Shown: positions 1 to 9,056 of the stretch, one piece after another
How positions within the stretch are numbered: position 1 is the first letter of the stretch
Layout: every line of letters starts with the position of its first letter
DNA from: Methanospirillum stamsii
GTDB taxonomy: Archaea > Halobacteriota > Methanomicrobia > Methanomicrobiales > Methanospirillaceae
Assembly (NCBI RefSeq): GCF_003173335.1
Contig: NZ_QGMZ01000011.1
Coordinates: forward strand, 99,459-163,458
Direction: 5' to 3'
Length of the DNA: 64,000 bases
The notes under the pieces: generated by a model
The model's input: only the letters and a program-made list of their open reading frames with translations
Database searches by the model: none
What the model was told of the DNA's origin: nothing
Program-made: the position numbers and the translations under genes

Positions 1-2
1 AC

Positions 3-530
3 CGGGCCTTTGGAGCAACATCGCAGGATCAGGTTTTAGAGCAGGTTTATACTGTTATGATAAATCTGTTTGCACACATGACCCCTCCAAAAGTCTGTGA
101 ATTATTACCTCCCACAGGGGAAAGGAAACGCGGAGAATTTCCAATTTTGACAACTTTTTCAGCGGGCGGTTATGAATTTGAAATACTTGAAGGGCATGGC
201 GGTCACCAACACGGATTGATTTACATTTTATGCCAGGAAGCAGGGTTGTTATTCACATCAGATACAATTTTAAATCTGAAATATTTAAGTCCCGAGAGAA
301 GTGAATACAACAATTTTGCAGTTTATCTGGTCACAACGGTCAATGTGGATCCAGAATTAGTGAAAAGTGAACGAAAAGCATTATCCTCTCTTGCCATTAC
401 TCTTGATTCAGAACTTCAACAACAAGGAAAACGGCTTCTTCTTTGTTGTGGTCATGGACCGGTTTCTATAATGGATAAAGGGGAGATGGTGCCCGCAACA
501 GAACCTGTTGTATATCACCATAAACCCTGA
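3..530 (+). CDS. MBL-fold metallo-hydrolase, C-terminal part (5' end outside window)
   Basis: The reading frame is open to the first bases of the window, so only the C-terminal part of the gene is present; the first ATG at 57 is internal. Visible features fit the second half of a metallo-beta-lactamase fold: a GHGGHQHG segment at the place of the usual GHTPGH metal loop, then LLFTSDTI resembling the metal-binding Asp strand, then a late CGHGP His loop. The HxHxDH signature would lie upstream and cannot be checked. The substrate is unknown. The hxlB-like gene follows 54 bases downstream on the same strand. Confidence 0.65.
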   Translation, partial: RAFGATSQDQVLEQVYTVMINLFAHMTPPKVCELLPPTGERKRGEFPILTTFSAGGYEFEILEGHGGHQHGLIYILCQEAGLLFTSDTILNLKYLSPERSEYNNFAVYLVTTVNVDPELVKSERKALSSLAITLDSELQQQGKRLLLCCGHGPVSIMDKGEMVPATEPVVYHHKP

Positions 531-584
531 TGGCAATTTTTTTCGATATTATGATGACTCTTTGACAAAAATGTATAGAGAGGT

Positions 585-1184
585 ATGAATCAGCACCGTG
601 TACAGGATATGATGCAACTGATGGCATCCCGCATTGATGCCATTGCGGATCATATTTCAGACCAGGAAGTATCCGCATTCATTTCAGAACTACTCAATGC
701 AAAACGGATCTATGTTATGGGTGCCGGAAGATCAGGACTTGTTGCCAAAGCATTTGCAATGCGTCTCATGCATCTTGGAATGACAAGTTATGTCGTTGGA
801 GAAACAATTACGCCGGCTCTTCAAAAAGGTGATCTGATAGTTGTATTATCCGGTTCAGGAAAAACAAAAACTATCATCGAGATTGTCCAAACTGCAAAGG
901 AAATAGGAGGACGGATTTGTCTGATTACATCCAATCCGGATTCTTCAATCGGTAAAATCGCAGTTTCCACGGTTATGATTGAAAATTACCGAGATAATAT
1001 TCCGGATGAAAGCAGGGAATATGACACCAGACAAATGCTTGGTGAACACCGATCCTTTGCTCCTTTAGGAACCCTGTTTGAAACCGCAGCAATGACTTTT
1101 TGTGATGCGGTCATATCAAGGCTGATGGAAATCACACAGACTGATGAATCCGAACTAAAAGGCAGACATGCCAATATTGAGTAA
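585..1184 (+). CDS. hxlB: 6-phospho-3-hexuloisomerase (SIS domain)
   Basis: This 199-residue protein is a single SIS (sugar isomerase) domain, the usual size of 6-phospho-3-hexuloisomerase. YVMGAGRSGLVAKAFAMRL near residues 43-61 and VVLSGSGKTK near 86-95 are the phosphosugar-binding loops, and the C-terminal part has the family's LGTLFE segment. In archaea the enzyme interconverts fructose-6-phosphate and hexulose-6-phosphate in the reverse ribulose monophosphate route that supplies pentoses. A GAGAGG ribosome site lies just before the ATG. The 3' end abuts or slightly overlaps the aminotransferase gene, suggesting co-transcription. Confidence 0.85.
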   Translation: MNQHRVQDMMQLMASRIDAIADHISDQEVSAFISELLNAKRIYVMGAGRSGLVAKAFAMRLMHLGMTSYVVGETITPALQKGDLIVVLSGSGKTKTIIEIVQTAKEIGGRICLITSNPDSSIGKIAVSTVMIENYRDNIPDESREYDTRQMLGEHRSFAPLGTLFETAAMTFCDAVISRLMEITQTDESELKGRHANIE

Positions 1185-1191
1185 ATATATT

Positions 1192-2298
1192 ATGAAAAAG
1201 ATATCACAACGAGCCCTGGATATCGAGATGTCAGGTATCAGGAAATTTTTCCAGGCTGCAAAACCAGACTCGATAAATATGACACTGGGTCAGCCTGATT
1301 TTGATACACCCGAACATGTAAAAAACGCTGCAATTCAGGCAATACATGAAGGGAAAACAGGATATACTTTTAATGCAGGTCTTCCCGAATTACGTGAGGC
1401 AATTTCAGAAAAATTTGAGCGTGAAAATTCACTAAACTATAATCCGGATCAAATTATTGTGACCGCAGGTGCCGGTGAAGCGCTTTTTATTGCAATGCAG
1501 AGTCTTGTGGATTCCGGAGATAGAGTTCTTCTGACAAATCCTGGTTTTGTCTCTTATGAAGCTTGTATCCGCCTTGCAGAAGGAAAGCCGGATTATATTC
1601 CTTTAACAAATGATCTCCATATTAACCAGGAAATATTACAGGAAAAAATATCCGGCGCCAGATTGCTCATCCTGAATTCACCGAACAATCCAACAGGTGC
1701 AGTAGAATCACCTGAAAACATCAGAGCCATTGTTGAAACCGCTATGGATGCCGGAGTGACTGTACTTTCAGACGAAGTGTATGAACATATCATTTATGAT
1801 GCAGTCCATAAAAGTGCGGGAACCTATGGTGATGATATCATTACGGTTAATGCTGCAAGTAAAACCTATGCAATGACCGGATGGAGACTTGGTTATCTTG
1901 CCGGACCCGATGAATATATGGAACAATGTCTGAAAGTTCACCAATACTGTCAGACATGTGCTACATCTATCAGTCAGTATGCAGGCCTTGCGGCATATAC
2001 GGGGGACCAGTCATGTGTAAAAACCATGCAGGATGAATACAAAGCAAGACGGGACATCCTGGTTTCAGGTCTGAAAGAGATGGGTGTTAAATTCCCGGTA
2101 CCCGAAGGTGCATTTTATGTTTTTGCCCCTCTTGGAAAAGAGATAACTAGTAAGATTATGGATGCAGGGGTAATAATAGTCCCCGGAGATGCATTTGGAG
2201 ATGCCGGAGCGGAGTATGCCCGATTTAGTTATGCTACATCAAGACAAAATATTTATGCTGCAATTGAACGAATGAAACCGGTTTTTGGTGAAGATTAA
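1192..2298 (+). CDS. Class I/II pyridoxal-phosphate aminotransferase (aspartate aminotransferase-like)
   Basis: A 368-residue fold-type I PLP enzyme. It has NSPNNPTG, a DEVYEH segment, and the ASKTYAMTGWRLGY motif whose Lys (about residue 224) should form the Schiff base; a late ARFSYA segment supplies the substrate-carboxylate Arg. Family members transfer amino groups between aspartate or other amino acids and 2-oxoglutarate; the substrate cannot be fixed from sequence. I start it at the ATG at 1192, giving an MKKISQRA N-terminus typical of the family. An in-frame ATG at 1168 would overlap hxlB by 17 bases. Its stop shares a base with the next gene's start (TAATG), so translation is probably coupled. 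Confidence 0.85.
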   Translation: MKKISQRALDIEMSGIRKFFQAAKPDSINMTLGQPDFDTPEHVKNAAIQAIHEGKTGYTFNAGLPELREAISEKFERENSLNYNPDQIIVTAGAGEALFIAMQSLVDSGDRVLLTNPGFVSYEACIRLAEGKPDYIPLTNDLHINQEILQEKISGARLLILNSPNNPTGAVESPENIRAIVETAMDAGVTVLSDEVYEHIIYDAVHKSAGTYGDDIITVNAASKTYAMTGWRLGYLAGPDEYMEQCLKVHQYCQTCATSISQYAGLAAYTGDQSCVKTMQDEYKARRDILVSGLKEMGVKFPVPEGAFYVFAPLGKEITSKIMDAGVIIVPGDAFGDAGAEYARFSYATSRQNIYAAIERMKPVFGED

Positions 2299-3335
2299 TG
2301 GTTTATAATTTATTAAAACGTCTTTCAGATGCCCACGGACTTTCAGGATTTGAAAGTAACATCAAGGATATTGTTAGAAAAGAACTTGATGGCTATGTAG
2401 ATGAAATTTCCGAAGATAAACTTGGAAACCTGATCGCAGTTAAAAAAGGATCAGAGACCTCCGTCATGATTGCATCACATATGGATGAAATCGGTCTGAT
2501 GGTCCAGTATATTGATGAAAAGGGATTTATAAAATTTGTAGGGATTGGTGGCTGGTATAACCCCACCCTGCACACACAACGAGTAGTTCTCCATGGAAGA
2601 AAAGGACCGGTTCCTGGAGTTATTGGTTCCAAACCCCCTCATGTAATGACACCAGAAGATCGGAAAAAGGAAATTAAAATTGAAGATCTTTTTATCGATG
2701 TAGGTGCTTCATCAGCAGAAGAGGTAGATTCACTAGGAATAGAGATAGGAACTCCAGTAACTATTGAACAGGAGTTAATCAGACTTGCAAATGATAAAGT
2801 CACGGGAAAAGCACTAGACAATCGTGTGGGTGTTCTGGTTCTCATTGAAACGATGAGAAAGATGAAAACTTCCATGACGGTATATGCTGTTTTTACCGTA
2901 CAGGAGGAAGTTGGTCTGAAAGGAGCAAAAGTTAGTGCCTTTGCATTAAACCCTGATTTTGCTATCGCTACTGATGTTACAATTCCGGGCGACCATCCAG
3001 GGGTTTCTAAAAAAGAAGCATCTCCGGAGATGGGTAAAGGACCGGTTCTTGTTCTTGCAAGTGCATCAGGAAGAGGACTATTGGCAGATTCCAGGCTTAG
3101 TTCCTGGCTTAGAAATGCCGGGGATAAAATGAAAATTCCATATCAGTTAGAGGTCGGAGATGGAGGAAATACTGATGCCTCCATTATCAACATGGTCAGA
3201 GATGGAATACCGAGTATCCCTCTTTCTGTTCCTTCAAGATACATTCATTCACCAGTTGAAGTAGTAGATCTGAAAGACGTTCAGGCTACAATTGACTTGC
3301 TGATTGAAGCATTAAAGAAAAAACCAAAGTTCTAG
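2298..3335 (+). CDS. M42 family metallopeptidase (tetrahedral aminopeptidase-like)
   Basis: A 345-residue cytoplasmic M42 aminopeptidase. The dinuclear metal site is visible: ASHMDEIG (His near residue 61), GKALDNRVG (bridging Asp), QEEVGLKGA (catalytic Glu pair), ATDVT (Asp) and YIHSPVEV (His). Members form tetrahedral dodecamers that trim peptides; some are annotated as endoglucanases, without support here. The start codon overlaps the aminotransferase stop, so the two are likely an operon. Confidence 0.9.
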   Translation: MVYNLLKRLSDAHGLSGFESNIKDIVRKELDGYVDEISEDKLGNLIAVKKGSETSVMIASHMDEIGLMVQYIDEKGFIKFVGIGGWYNPTLHTQRVVLHGRKGPVPGVIGSKPPHVMTPEDRKKEIKIEDLFIDVGASSAEEVDSLGIEIGTPVTIEQELIRLANDKVTGKALDNRVGVLVLIETMRKMKTSMTVYAVFTVQEEVGLKGAKVSAFALNPDFAIATDVTIPGDHPGVSKKEASPEMGKGPVLVLASASGRGLLADSRLSSWLRNAGDKMKIPYQLEVGDGGNTDASIINMVRDGIPSIPLSVPSRYIHSPVEVVDLKDVQATIDLLIEALKKKPKF

Positions 3336-3395
3336 GTTTTCAATCTTCCTTTTTCAGACCAACCTTTTTCAGGTCTATGAACATTTCATAGTAAT

Positions 3396-4238
3396 ATGAA
3401 AAATCTAATTTTGTTCAACTTATTCATCTTACTCATTATCATAGTTGGTTATGGAAATGCAGAGGATTCTAACAAAACGTATTTCAACCGTACTATGGGA
3501 TTAAATCTAATTCAAAATGGTTCATATGAAGAAGGAGTGACACTATTACACGAATACGCCTCGATAAATAATTCAGATGTAGAAGTATGGAATGCAATAG
3601 GTTTTGCATATAACAATCTTGGGCAATTCAATCAATCTTTAGATCTCTTATCACGCGCCACCTCTCTGGATCCTGATCATGGGTTTGCATGGACAAATAC
3701 CGGCTGGGCCCTAAACGAACTGGACCGATACGATGAAGCAAAAATTGCACTCAATAATGCCGTTCTGGTTGATCCGGATAATAAATATGCCTGGAGTACA
3801 TTGGGGTACACTCTTATCAGAACCGGTAATTATAAAGAAGCAATAATAGCGCTGGATAAGGCTTTACTTATTGATCCGAAATTTTCTGATGCCTGGAACA
3901 ACCTGGGTTGGGCATATGGGGAACAAAAAAATTATCATCTGGCTATTTCTGCCTTGGAAAACGCTACAATATTCGATCCGAAAAATGGATATGCATGGAA
4001 TAATCTTGGACGCCTCTATTATCTGCTAGGAGATAAAAACAAAGCAATGGAAGCATTATATACAGCAACCGACACCAGGCCCGACTTTGATCAGGGTTGG
4101 TATAATCTTGGAAATGTATTATATGCCGTGGGTAATTCTAGTGGATCAATAGAAGCATATCGAAAAGCAATCAAATTAAATCCTGAAAATAATATTGCAA
4201 AAGAAAACCTCGAAATCCTGGAAAATAATTTAATATAA
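3396..4238 (+). CDS. Secreted or membrane-anchored TPR-repeat protein
   Basis: A 280-residue protein with an N-terminal hydrophobic signal segment (about residues 3-22, ending near GNAED). Some six tetratricopeptide repeats follow with the recurring W-x-x-LG-x-x-Y / AL-x-x-A-x-x-x-DP pattern. TPR arrays are protein-binding scaffolds; the partner is unknown. The signal segment puts it outside the cytoplasm, unlike the TPR protein at 47016. Its TPRs resemble those at the end of the giant protein at 35621, suggesting a lineage-specific family. A stand-alone transcript is likely, since 60 bases separate it from the M42 gene and the next gene is convergent. Confidence 0.8.
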   Translation: MKNLILFNLFILLIIIVGYGNAEDSNKTYFNRTMGLNLIQNGSYEEGVTLLHEYASINNSDVEVWNAIGFAYNNLGQFNQSLDLLSRATSLDPDHGFAWTNTGWALNELDRYDEAKIALNNAVLVDPDNKYAWSTLGYTLIRTGNYKEAIIALDKALLIDPKFSDAWNNLGWAYGEQKNYHLAISALENATIFDPKNGYAWNNLGRLYYLLGDKNKAMEALYTATDTRPDFDQGWYNLGNVLYAVGNSSGSIEAYRKAIKLNPENNIAKENLEILENNLI

Positions 4239-4272
4239 AAAAATAGCATTCAACAAAATTAGATACAGATAA

Positions 4273-4824
4273 TTAAACAAAAACAGACACTTTCTTTTTA
4301 TTCATTTTTGCCAGACAAGAAGGACATAACATGGATTTCTTGATATCAAGATCATCAAGAGTGCTTGGATTTGCCATGATACACGAAGGATTACTGCAAT
4401 GATCAAGAAATAACAAATGCCCTAATTCGTGTGCACCCTCGCGTGATAAACGATCAATCAGCATCATTTCATCATATGGAAGTCCCCAGTATTCATTATT
4501 TAATCTGGCTGAAGAAATTACAGCGGTTTTGGTTTTTGGTCTTGACAATCCGAAAACATACCGTGTATGTGGCCTGAAAATATCATCACCGGTGACCAGT
4601 AAAATCAAACGGTTTTCTTCATTCCGGCGGGAAAAGACATCAAGACAGGTAAGTATTTCAGTAGCATCAAACTGATTTCTGCTTCTGTCAAACCCGTTAT
4701 AGAGCACGGGGCTTTTACATACTTCGACCGGAATATCCAGGATTTGAGAAATGATCCGGGAAACAGGCATTTCAAGACCGACCGGTGCCCCGCGATCCCA
4801 AAAAATAAGGATATTCATCTCCAA
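4273..4824 (-). CDS. amzA: Archaemetzincin family zinc metalloprotease
   Basis: This 183-residue protein has the complete archaemetzincin signature. HELGHLLFLDH supplies His132, Glu133, His136 and His142. It is followed directly by Cys143, Cys148, the Met-turn candidate Met150, and a CPSC pair (Cys167, Cys170), giving the family's second, four-cysteine zinc site. It is a probable cytoplasmic peptidase of unknown substrate. The start lies 11 bases from that of the divergent UPF0146 gene, so the two promoters must overlap. Confidence 0.9.
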   Translation of the reverse strand: MEMNILIFWDRGAPVGLEMPVSRIISQILDIPVEVCKSPVLYNGFDRSRNQFDATEILTCLDVFSRRNEENRLILLVTGDDIFRPHTRYVFGLSRPKTKTAVISSARLNNEYWGLPYDEMMLIDRLSREGAHELGHLLFLDHCSNPSCIMANPSTLDDLDIKKSMLCPSCLAKMNKKKVSVFV

Positions 4825-4835
4825 TAAACTGGGTA

Positions 4836-5240
4836 ATGAGCGGGTATAAACATATTGAGACAGTTATTGCCCGATACATTGCCGGACGATACAACTCTGT
4901 AATAGAAACTGGTGCCGGCTCAAATCTTCATGCGGCAAATCTTCTATTTAGAGCAGGAGTGTTAATTCGTTGTTCTGATATCGTCGTACCGCAATTATCA
5001 CTCTCGATACCATACGTGTATGATGATGTTTTTCATCCAAATCTCTCATATTATTCAGACAGTGATTGCATCTATGCAATTCGTCCTACTGAAGAGATGA
5101 TACCTGCGCTCATCCGACTTGCAAAAAAGGTACGAACTGATTTGTATATTTACCATCTAGGGTTTGAGGGGACAGATTGTCCGGCTCCGGTAAAGGGTTG
5201 CGAAGTGCCCCTTCATCATTATGTAAAAATTAAAAATTAA
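4836..5240 (+). CDS. UPF0146 family protein
   Basis: A 134-residue archaeal protein of the uncharacterised UPF0146 family. It resembles a minimal Rossmann or methyltransferase-like fold: the VIETGAGSN segment (about residues 22-30) looks like a nucleotide-binding loop, followed by CSDIV and YAIRPTEEM segments typical of the family. No function is established. It is transcribed away from amzA and its last 11 bases overlap the 3' end of the convergent rfcL gene. Confidence 0.75.
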   Translation: MSGYKHIETVIARYIAGRYNSVIETGAGSNLHAANLLFRAGVLIRCSDIVVPQLSLSIPYVYDDVFHPNLSYYSDSDCIYAIRPTEEMIPALIRLAKKVRTDLYIYHLGFEGTDCPAPVKGCEVPLHHYVKIKN

Positions 5241-6684
5241 ATAGGGTCGATTGCGATGATTTTTTATCTTTATTTACGTTAGTTTCGGATTCTTTCTCAT
5301 TATCATCTATCATAACAAGGGCGCTGTCTGTCTCATTACATGAAGACAACTGAACCTTTATGTCAGGTTCGGTTTTTTTGAGAGTTCGGTTTTTTTTCGC
5401 TAAGGCTTCTTCTTCTTTCTTTTTCTTTTTCAATTCTTTTTCAAGACTTTTCTTTTCTTCATCAATTGATTTTACTATTGATTTCGCTAGATCTGGGTCA
5501 TGAATTAAGATATTTAATTGATCAGCATCAAAACTGTAATCCTTCACAAAAGATTGAGGAAATTGGCGTGCAAGCAGAGAAACAGGACACAAATAAATAT
5601 TTCTTACAGATGCAGATGACATATGCATCGAAATGCCAAGTTGTGAAAGAAGGTGTTCACGCATTAATTTCTGGCGCTTTGCAGTAGACATCTGTCTCCA
5701 TCTTGTAGGAGGCATTATCTTTGCATACCCTGAAGGTCTTCCCTTCATCACATCATGTACGCCATATAGCATCAGAATATTTGCATACCGCCATAACGTA
5801 TAATATTGAGTTTTGTATGTATATCCGAGGTACATGTCTGCACGTGACAGAGCCTGGTATGCAGCAGCATTTTTTTTCGTATCCGGTAGAACTCCGAGGT
5901 TTCCTTCAATCCATTGAAGAACGGTATCAGGAGTTTCATCCACAGTCATATTCAAATCCTGTAGAGATGTTACCTGACGATATCCAAGAGTAGCTGCCAC
6001 CAGGTCAAAAATTGTGCTTCTGCTGTCTTTAGAAGATATTGATACATCATCTTCGCCCACTTTATCTTTGCCGATAGCACTGGCATAGAGCATTGTTACT
6101 GCAGACCTGATATCTCCGGATGCCTGTTCCGCAATATCATTCAAAGCAGGTAATGCACAGGTAATCCCTTCCATGGAACAAATTTCCCGGAGCCTGGGAA
6201 CCAGAGATTTAGCAGGTAAGGCTTTAAATTGAATTTTAGTACAAAGATTTCTTATCGTCCCATCAAGCCCATATAAATCATTTGCGATGAGAATCAGAGG
6301 TTGCTTTGCCTGTCTGATAACCTCGGCAATTGCCCGGGCACCACCTCTGTCAGCATTTCCCTGAAGATTATCTGCTTCATCTAAAATGATGAGTTTTCGA
6401 AAAGCCCCTGAAAGTGATCCGGTACTGGCGCTTCCGCCTGCTATTTTTTCTATCACTCCCTTAGTCCGCTGATCACTGGCATTTAATTCCACCACTTCCC
6501 AGTTCATATCATTGGCCAAAGCCCATGCGCTGGATGTTTTTCCTATACCCGGTTTTCCATATATAATAAGGGGAGGAGTTTCAGTGGTCCATTGACGGGC
6601 CCATTCACTCATCTGGCGTAATGATTCACGGTTCCCAACCAGTTCAGACAGATGGCGGGGACGGTATTTTTCAGCCCAGTCCAT
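5230..6684 (-). CDS. rfcL: Replication factor C large subunit
   Basis: A 484-residue AAA+ clamp-loader subunit that, with RfcS, loads PCNA onto primed DNA. It has IIYGKPGIGKTSSAW (Walker A, about residues 40-54), LIILDEADN (Walker B) and a sensor region, then the RFC collar domain. A lysine/glutamate-rich low-complexity segment lies near residues 410-440. The protein ends in QSTLFNF, a canonical PCNA-interacting (PIP) box at the extreme C-terminus. The small subunit gene is not in this window. Confidence 0.95.
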   Translation of the reverse strand: MDWAEKYRPRHLSELVGNRESLRQMSEWARQWTTETPPLIIYGKPGIGKTSSAWALANDMNWEVVELNASDQRTKGVIEKIAGGSASTGSLSGAFRKLIILDEADNLQGNADRGGARAIAEVIRQAKQPLILIANDLYGLDGTIRNLCTKIQFKALPAKSLVPRLREICSMEGITCALPALNDIAEQASGDIRSAVTMLYASAIGKDKVGEDDVSISSKDSRSTIFDLVAATLGYRQVTSLQDLNMTVDETPDTVLQWIEGNLGVLPDTKKNAAAYQALSRADMYLGYTYKTQYYTLWRYANILMLYGVHDVMKGRPSGYAKIMPPTRWRQMSTAKRQKLMREHLLSQLGISMHMSSASVRNIYLCPVSLLARQFPQSFVKDYSFDADQLNILIHDPDLAKSIVKSIDEEKKSLEKELKKKKKEEEALAKKNRTLKKTEPDIKVQLSSCNETDSALVMIDDNEKESETNVNKDKKSSQSTLFNF

Positions 6685-6782
6685 TTCACATACTTTAACC
6701 TGCTTTATTGATAAATCACTTGAACTCTTACTGTCATTAAAGGGTATTGCTTGCCAGAATTTTAACCAAAATAAGACATTTT

Positions 6783-7823
6783 ATGACTAATGAAACAAAA
6801 AAAAGAATGAGATTTTCGCCCATGGCCGAATACACCTGCTCAACCGAACAAATAGCACAAGCCGTCAGAATGTATGATGGAGTGAGAAGAAAGAGTGAAA
6901 TTGGTGCAATGGTTCGGGACCTCCGGATTGATTCACAAGAAGTAATAGCATCCTTTGGAGAAGATGCTGCAGTAATCAGGAACCATAATGATGCATTGCT
7001 TTTAGCAGCGGATGGAATCTGGAGTAAATTAATGGATGCTGATCCTTATTGGGCCGGATATTGTTCTGTCCTTGTTAATGTTCATGATATTGCAGCAATG
7101 GGGGGAAAACCCCTGGCAATGGTTGACATCTTTTCTATATCCGATATAACAATAAGAGATCTGGTAATTCAGGGTATGCATGATGCATCCCGGCAATTTG
7201 GTGTTCCAATTGTCGGAGGACATCTTCACCCGGACACACCTTATAGTGTAATTGATGTTGCGATTCTTGGCATTGCACCCATTGATGGTGTAATCTACAG
7301 TAATACCGCCCAAGTCGGAGATACCATTCTGGTTGCCATCGACCTGCATGGAAGAGTTCATCCATCATGTGTTTTGAACTGGGATTCAGCAACACTTCGT
7401 TCTGCAGAAGAAGTGAGATCTCAGATTGCAGTGATGCAGGAAATCGGGACAAAAAAACTGGTTACTGCAGCTAAAGATATTTCTAACCCAGGATTATTAG
7501 GTACCCTTGGAATGCTTCTTGAAGTATCAGGAAAAGGGGCAAAGGTAGATCTTGAAAAAATTCCCAAGCCGGATCTTTTAGCGAATAATATTTCTTTTGA
7601 TCACTGGATCAGAATGTATCCGGGAATGGGTTTTATCCTGACCTTAAAATCCGAAAAAATAGATTTGGTAAAGGAACTGTTTGAAAAAACGGGGATGACT
7701 GTAGCTCCGATTGGAACAGTTGATAATTCGAATGAACTTACCATCCATTATCAGAATTCTTCATCCCGTGTATTTGACTTTTCAAAAGATGGGGGCGTAA
7801 TGCATCTTGGTTCTTACACATAA
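6783..7823 (+). CDS. Methanogenesis marker protein 2 (AIR synthase-related)
   Basis: A PurM/AIR-synthase-fold protein matching methanogenesis marker 2, found essentially only in methanogens. SFGEDAAVI near the N-terminus and GGKPLAMVDI fit the ATP-binding half of the AIR synthase fold, with GGHLHPD and a DISNPGLLGT segment later. Its role is unknown; it is presumed to act in methanogenesis cofactor or enzyme maturation. No clear ribosome site decides the start. Possible starts are TTG 6747 and ATG 6783, 6807 or 6822; conserved sequence begins only just after 6822. Its stop lies inside the first codons of mtxX, so the two are coupled. Confidence 0.85.
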   Translation: MTNETKKRMRFSPMAEYTCSTEQIAQAVRMYDGVRRKSEIGAMVRDLRIDSQEVIASFGEDAAVIRNHNDALLLAADGIWSKLMDADPYWAGYCSVLVNVHDIAAMGGKPLAMVDIFSISDITIRDLVIQGMHDASRQFGVPIVGGHLHPDTPYSVIDVAILGIAPIDGVIYSNTAQVGDTILVAIDLHGRVHPSCVLNWDSATLRSAEEVRSQIAVMQEIGTKKLVTAAKDISNPGLLGTLGMLLEVSGKGAKVDLEKIPKPDLLANNISFDHWIRMYPGMGFILTLKSEKIDLVKELFEKTGMTVAPIGTVDNSNELTIHYQNSSSRVFDFSKDGGVMHLGSYT

Positions 7824-8586
7824 ATATCAGAAGATAATCGGCATCGGTATTCAGGAAGATTCAGAACATATTTTTCGTGATATTGTAACCTATGCGGGAC
7901 CTTGTACAATTCAGTGTTATGTATCCTCGGAGATTAGTGTTCCTCCGGAATTAAAAATTCATACCAATATATCAGATAATCCTGAAGAATCCCTGATTAC
8001 CGATCTTTTCTCTGGACAGATCCATGCTGCAATCAGAGGAACATTGGAATCGCATAAAACTCTGAAATTTTTGAAAGAAAAGGCAGGAGTAAAGGAACTT
8101 GAACGAATTGTTCTTCTTGAAACCCCTGATGGGCATAAATTTTTTCTAGCTCCGGTTGGTGTTGATGAAGGTTGGTCAGTAGAACAAAAAATTTCGATAA
8201 TTAATCGTTCAAAAATTTTTTGTAAAATGTTCGGGCTTTCAGATACCGTCGCAATCCTATCCGGCGGAAGATTGACAGATATTGGCAGACATCCAGTAGT
8301 TGATCAGACACTTACTGATGGAGAACTCATTGCACGCCTTACCGGAGCCATTCACTATGGTATTCTGATAGAAGAGGCAGTAAAAACATCAGGTCTTATC
8401 ATTGCACCAGATGGAATTTCAGGCAACCTGATATTCAGAACCCTGTTATTTCTCGGTAGAGGGCTTTCTCATGGGGCACCGGTCATAAATATCGGGAAAT
8501 CTTTCGTAGATACTTCGCGCGTCAACCCGGATTACCATTACGCGCTAAATCTTGCATGTACACTGATGAATGGAAATTTTTTCTAA
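7807..8586 (+). CDS. mtxX: Methanogenesis marker protein 4, MtxX (phosphotransacetylase-like)
   Basis: A 259-residue protein of the MtxX / methanogen marker 4 family, related to phosphate acetyl/butyryltransferases (VAILSGGRLTDIGRHP and the LIIAPDGISGNLIFRTL region). Biochemical function is unproven; the gene is a methanogen marker. The only reasonable start is TTG at 7807, which overlaps the Mmp2 gene by 17 bases; no ATG or GTG occurs before well into the conserved domain. Pairing with Mmp2 supports a shared methanogen-specific role. Confidence 0.8.
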   Translation: MVLTHKYQKIIGIGIQEDSEHIFRDIVTYAGPCTIQCYVSSEISVPPELKIHTNISDNPEESLITDLFSGQIHAAIRGTLESHKTLKFLKEKAGVKELERIVLLETPDGHKFFLAPVGVDEGWSVEQKISIINRSKIFCKMFGLSDTVAILSGGRLTDIGRHPVVDQTLTDGELIARLTGAIHYGILIEEAVKTSGLIIAPDGISGNLIFRTLLFLGRGLSHGAPVINIGKSFVDTSRVNPDYHYALNLACTLMNGNFF

Positions 8587-8720
8587 ATATCAATAAATTA
8601 CGGGTTTTTTCTTATCTTTACGTTAATCCTTTCAATTGTTTTTCTCTTTATTCAAAATGCATGAAAAGAGAAAATATACACTTATCATGTCTGAAAATCG
8701 AAAATCTCGGGATTATCTCG

Positions 8721-8767
8721 AAATATTTAAATAGATATCAATATACTTTGTTTTGAGGTAGAGGACT
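8721..8767 (+). promoter_or_regulatory. Promoter and ribosome site of the histone gene
   Basis: An AT-only TATA element (AAATATTTAAATA, 8721-8733) lies about 25 bases upstream of a GAGGT ribosome site (8755-8759), which is 8 bases before the histone ATG. This fits a short-leader, strongly expressed archaeal gene. The rest of 8587-8720 is AT-rich and holds nothing I can name. Confidence 0.6.
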
Positions 8768-8974
8768 ATGGCAGACTTACCTATTGCAGCAGTTGTAAGA
8801 ATTGCAAAGAAGAATGGGGCTGAGCGTGTGGGAAGCGATGCAGCAGCAGCTCTTGTGGCAAAGGCAGAAGATTACATTGCAAACCTTACCAGGGAAGCAA
8901 ATCGTCTTGCACAACATGCAGGCAGAAAAACAATTAAGGAAGAAGACGTTAAAATGGCAGCAGAGAATGCCTAA
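8768..8974 (+). CDS. Archaeal histone (HMf family)
   Basis: A 68-residue single histone fold. It starts MADLPIAAVVRIAKKNGAER, and later has the family's RLAQHAGRKTIKEEDVKMA stretch with the conserved R-K-T loop and helix 3. There are no N- or C-terminal tails. It dimerises and wraps DNA into hypernucleosome-type chromatin. It is monocistronic, with its own TATA element and a hairpin at the stop codon. Confidence 0.97.
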   Translation: MADLPIAAVVRIAKKNGAERVGSDAAAALVAKAEDYIANLTREANRLAQHAGRKTIKEEDVKMAAENA

Positions 8975-8983
8975 AGCATTCTC
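8963..8983 (+). terminator. Perfect hairpin spanning the histone stop codon
   Basis: GAGAATGC (8963-8970) pairs perfectly with GCATTCTC (8976-8983). The five-base loop CTAAA contains the TAA stop, and A- and T-rich sequence follows. It could act in transcript 3'-end formation or mRNA stability. The last codons of the gene form the left arm. Confidence 0.45.
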
Positions 8984-9056
8984 CACCTTTAAAAAATAAA
9001 ACAGTTATTCTTTACCTCACAGATAGATTTTGTGTGGTTTTGATGTTTTCACTATT

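Noticed and set aside
8556..8756. 66-codon frame upstream of the histone gene
   Set aside because: Overlaps the end of mtxX out of frame and runs through the histone promoter; composition is not protein-like.
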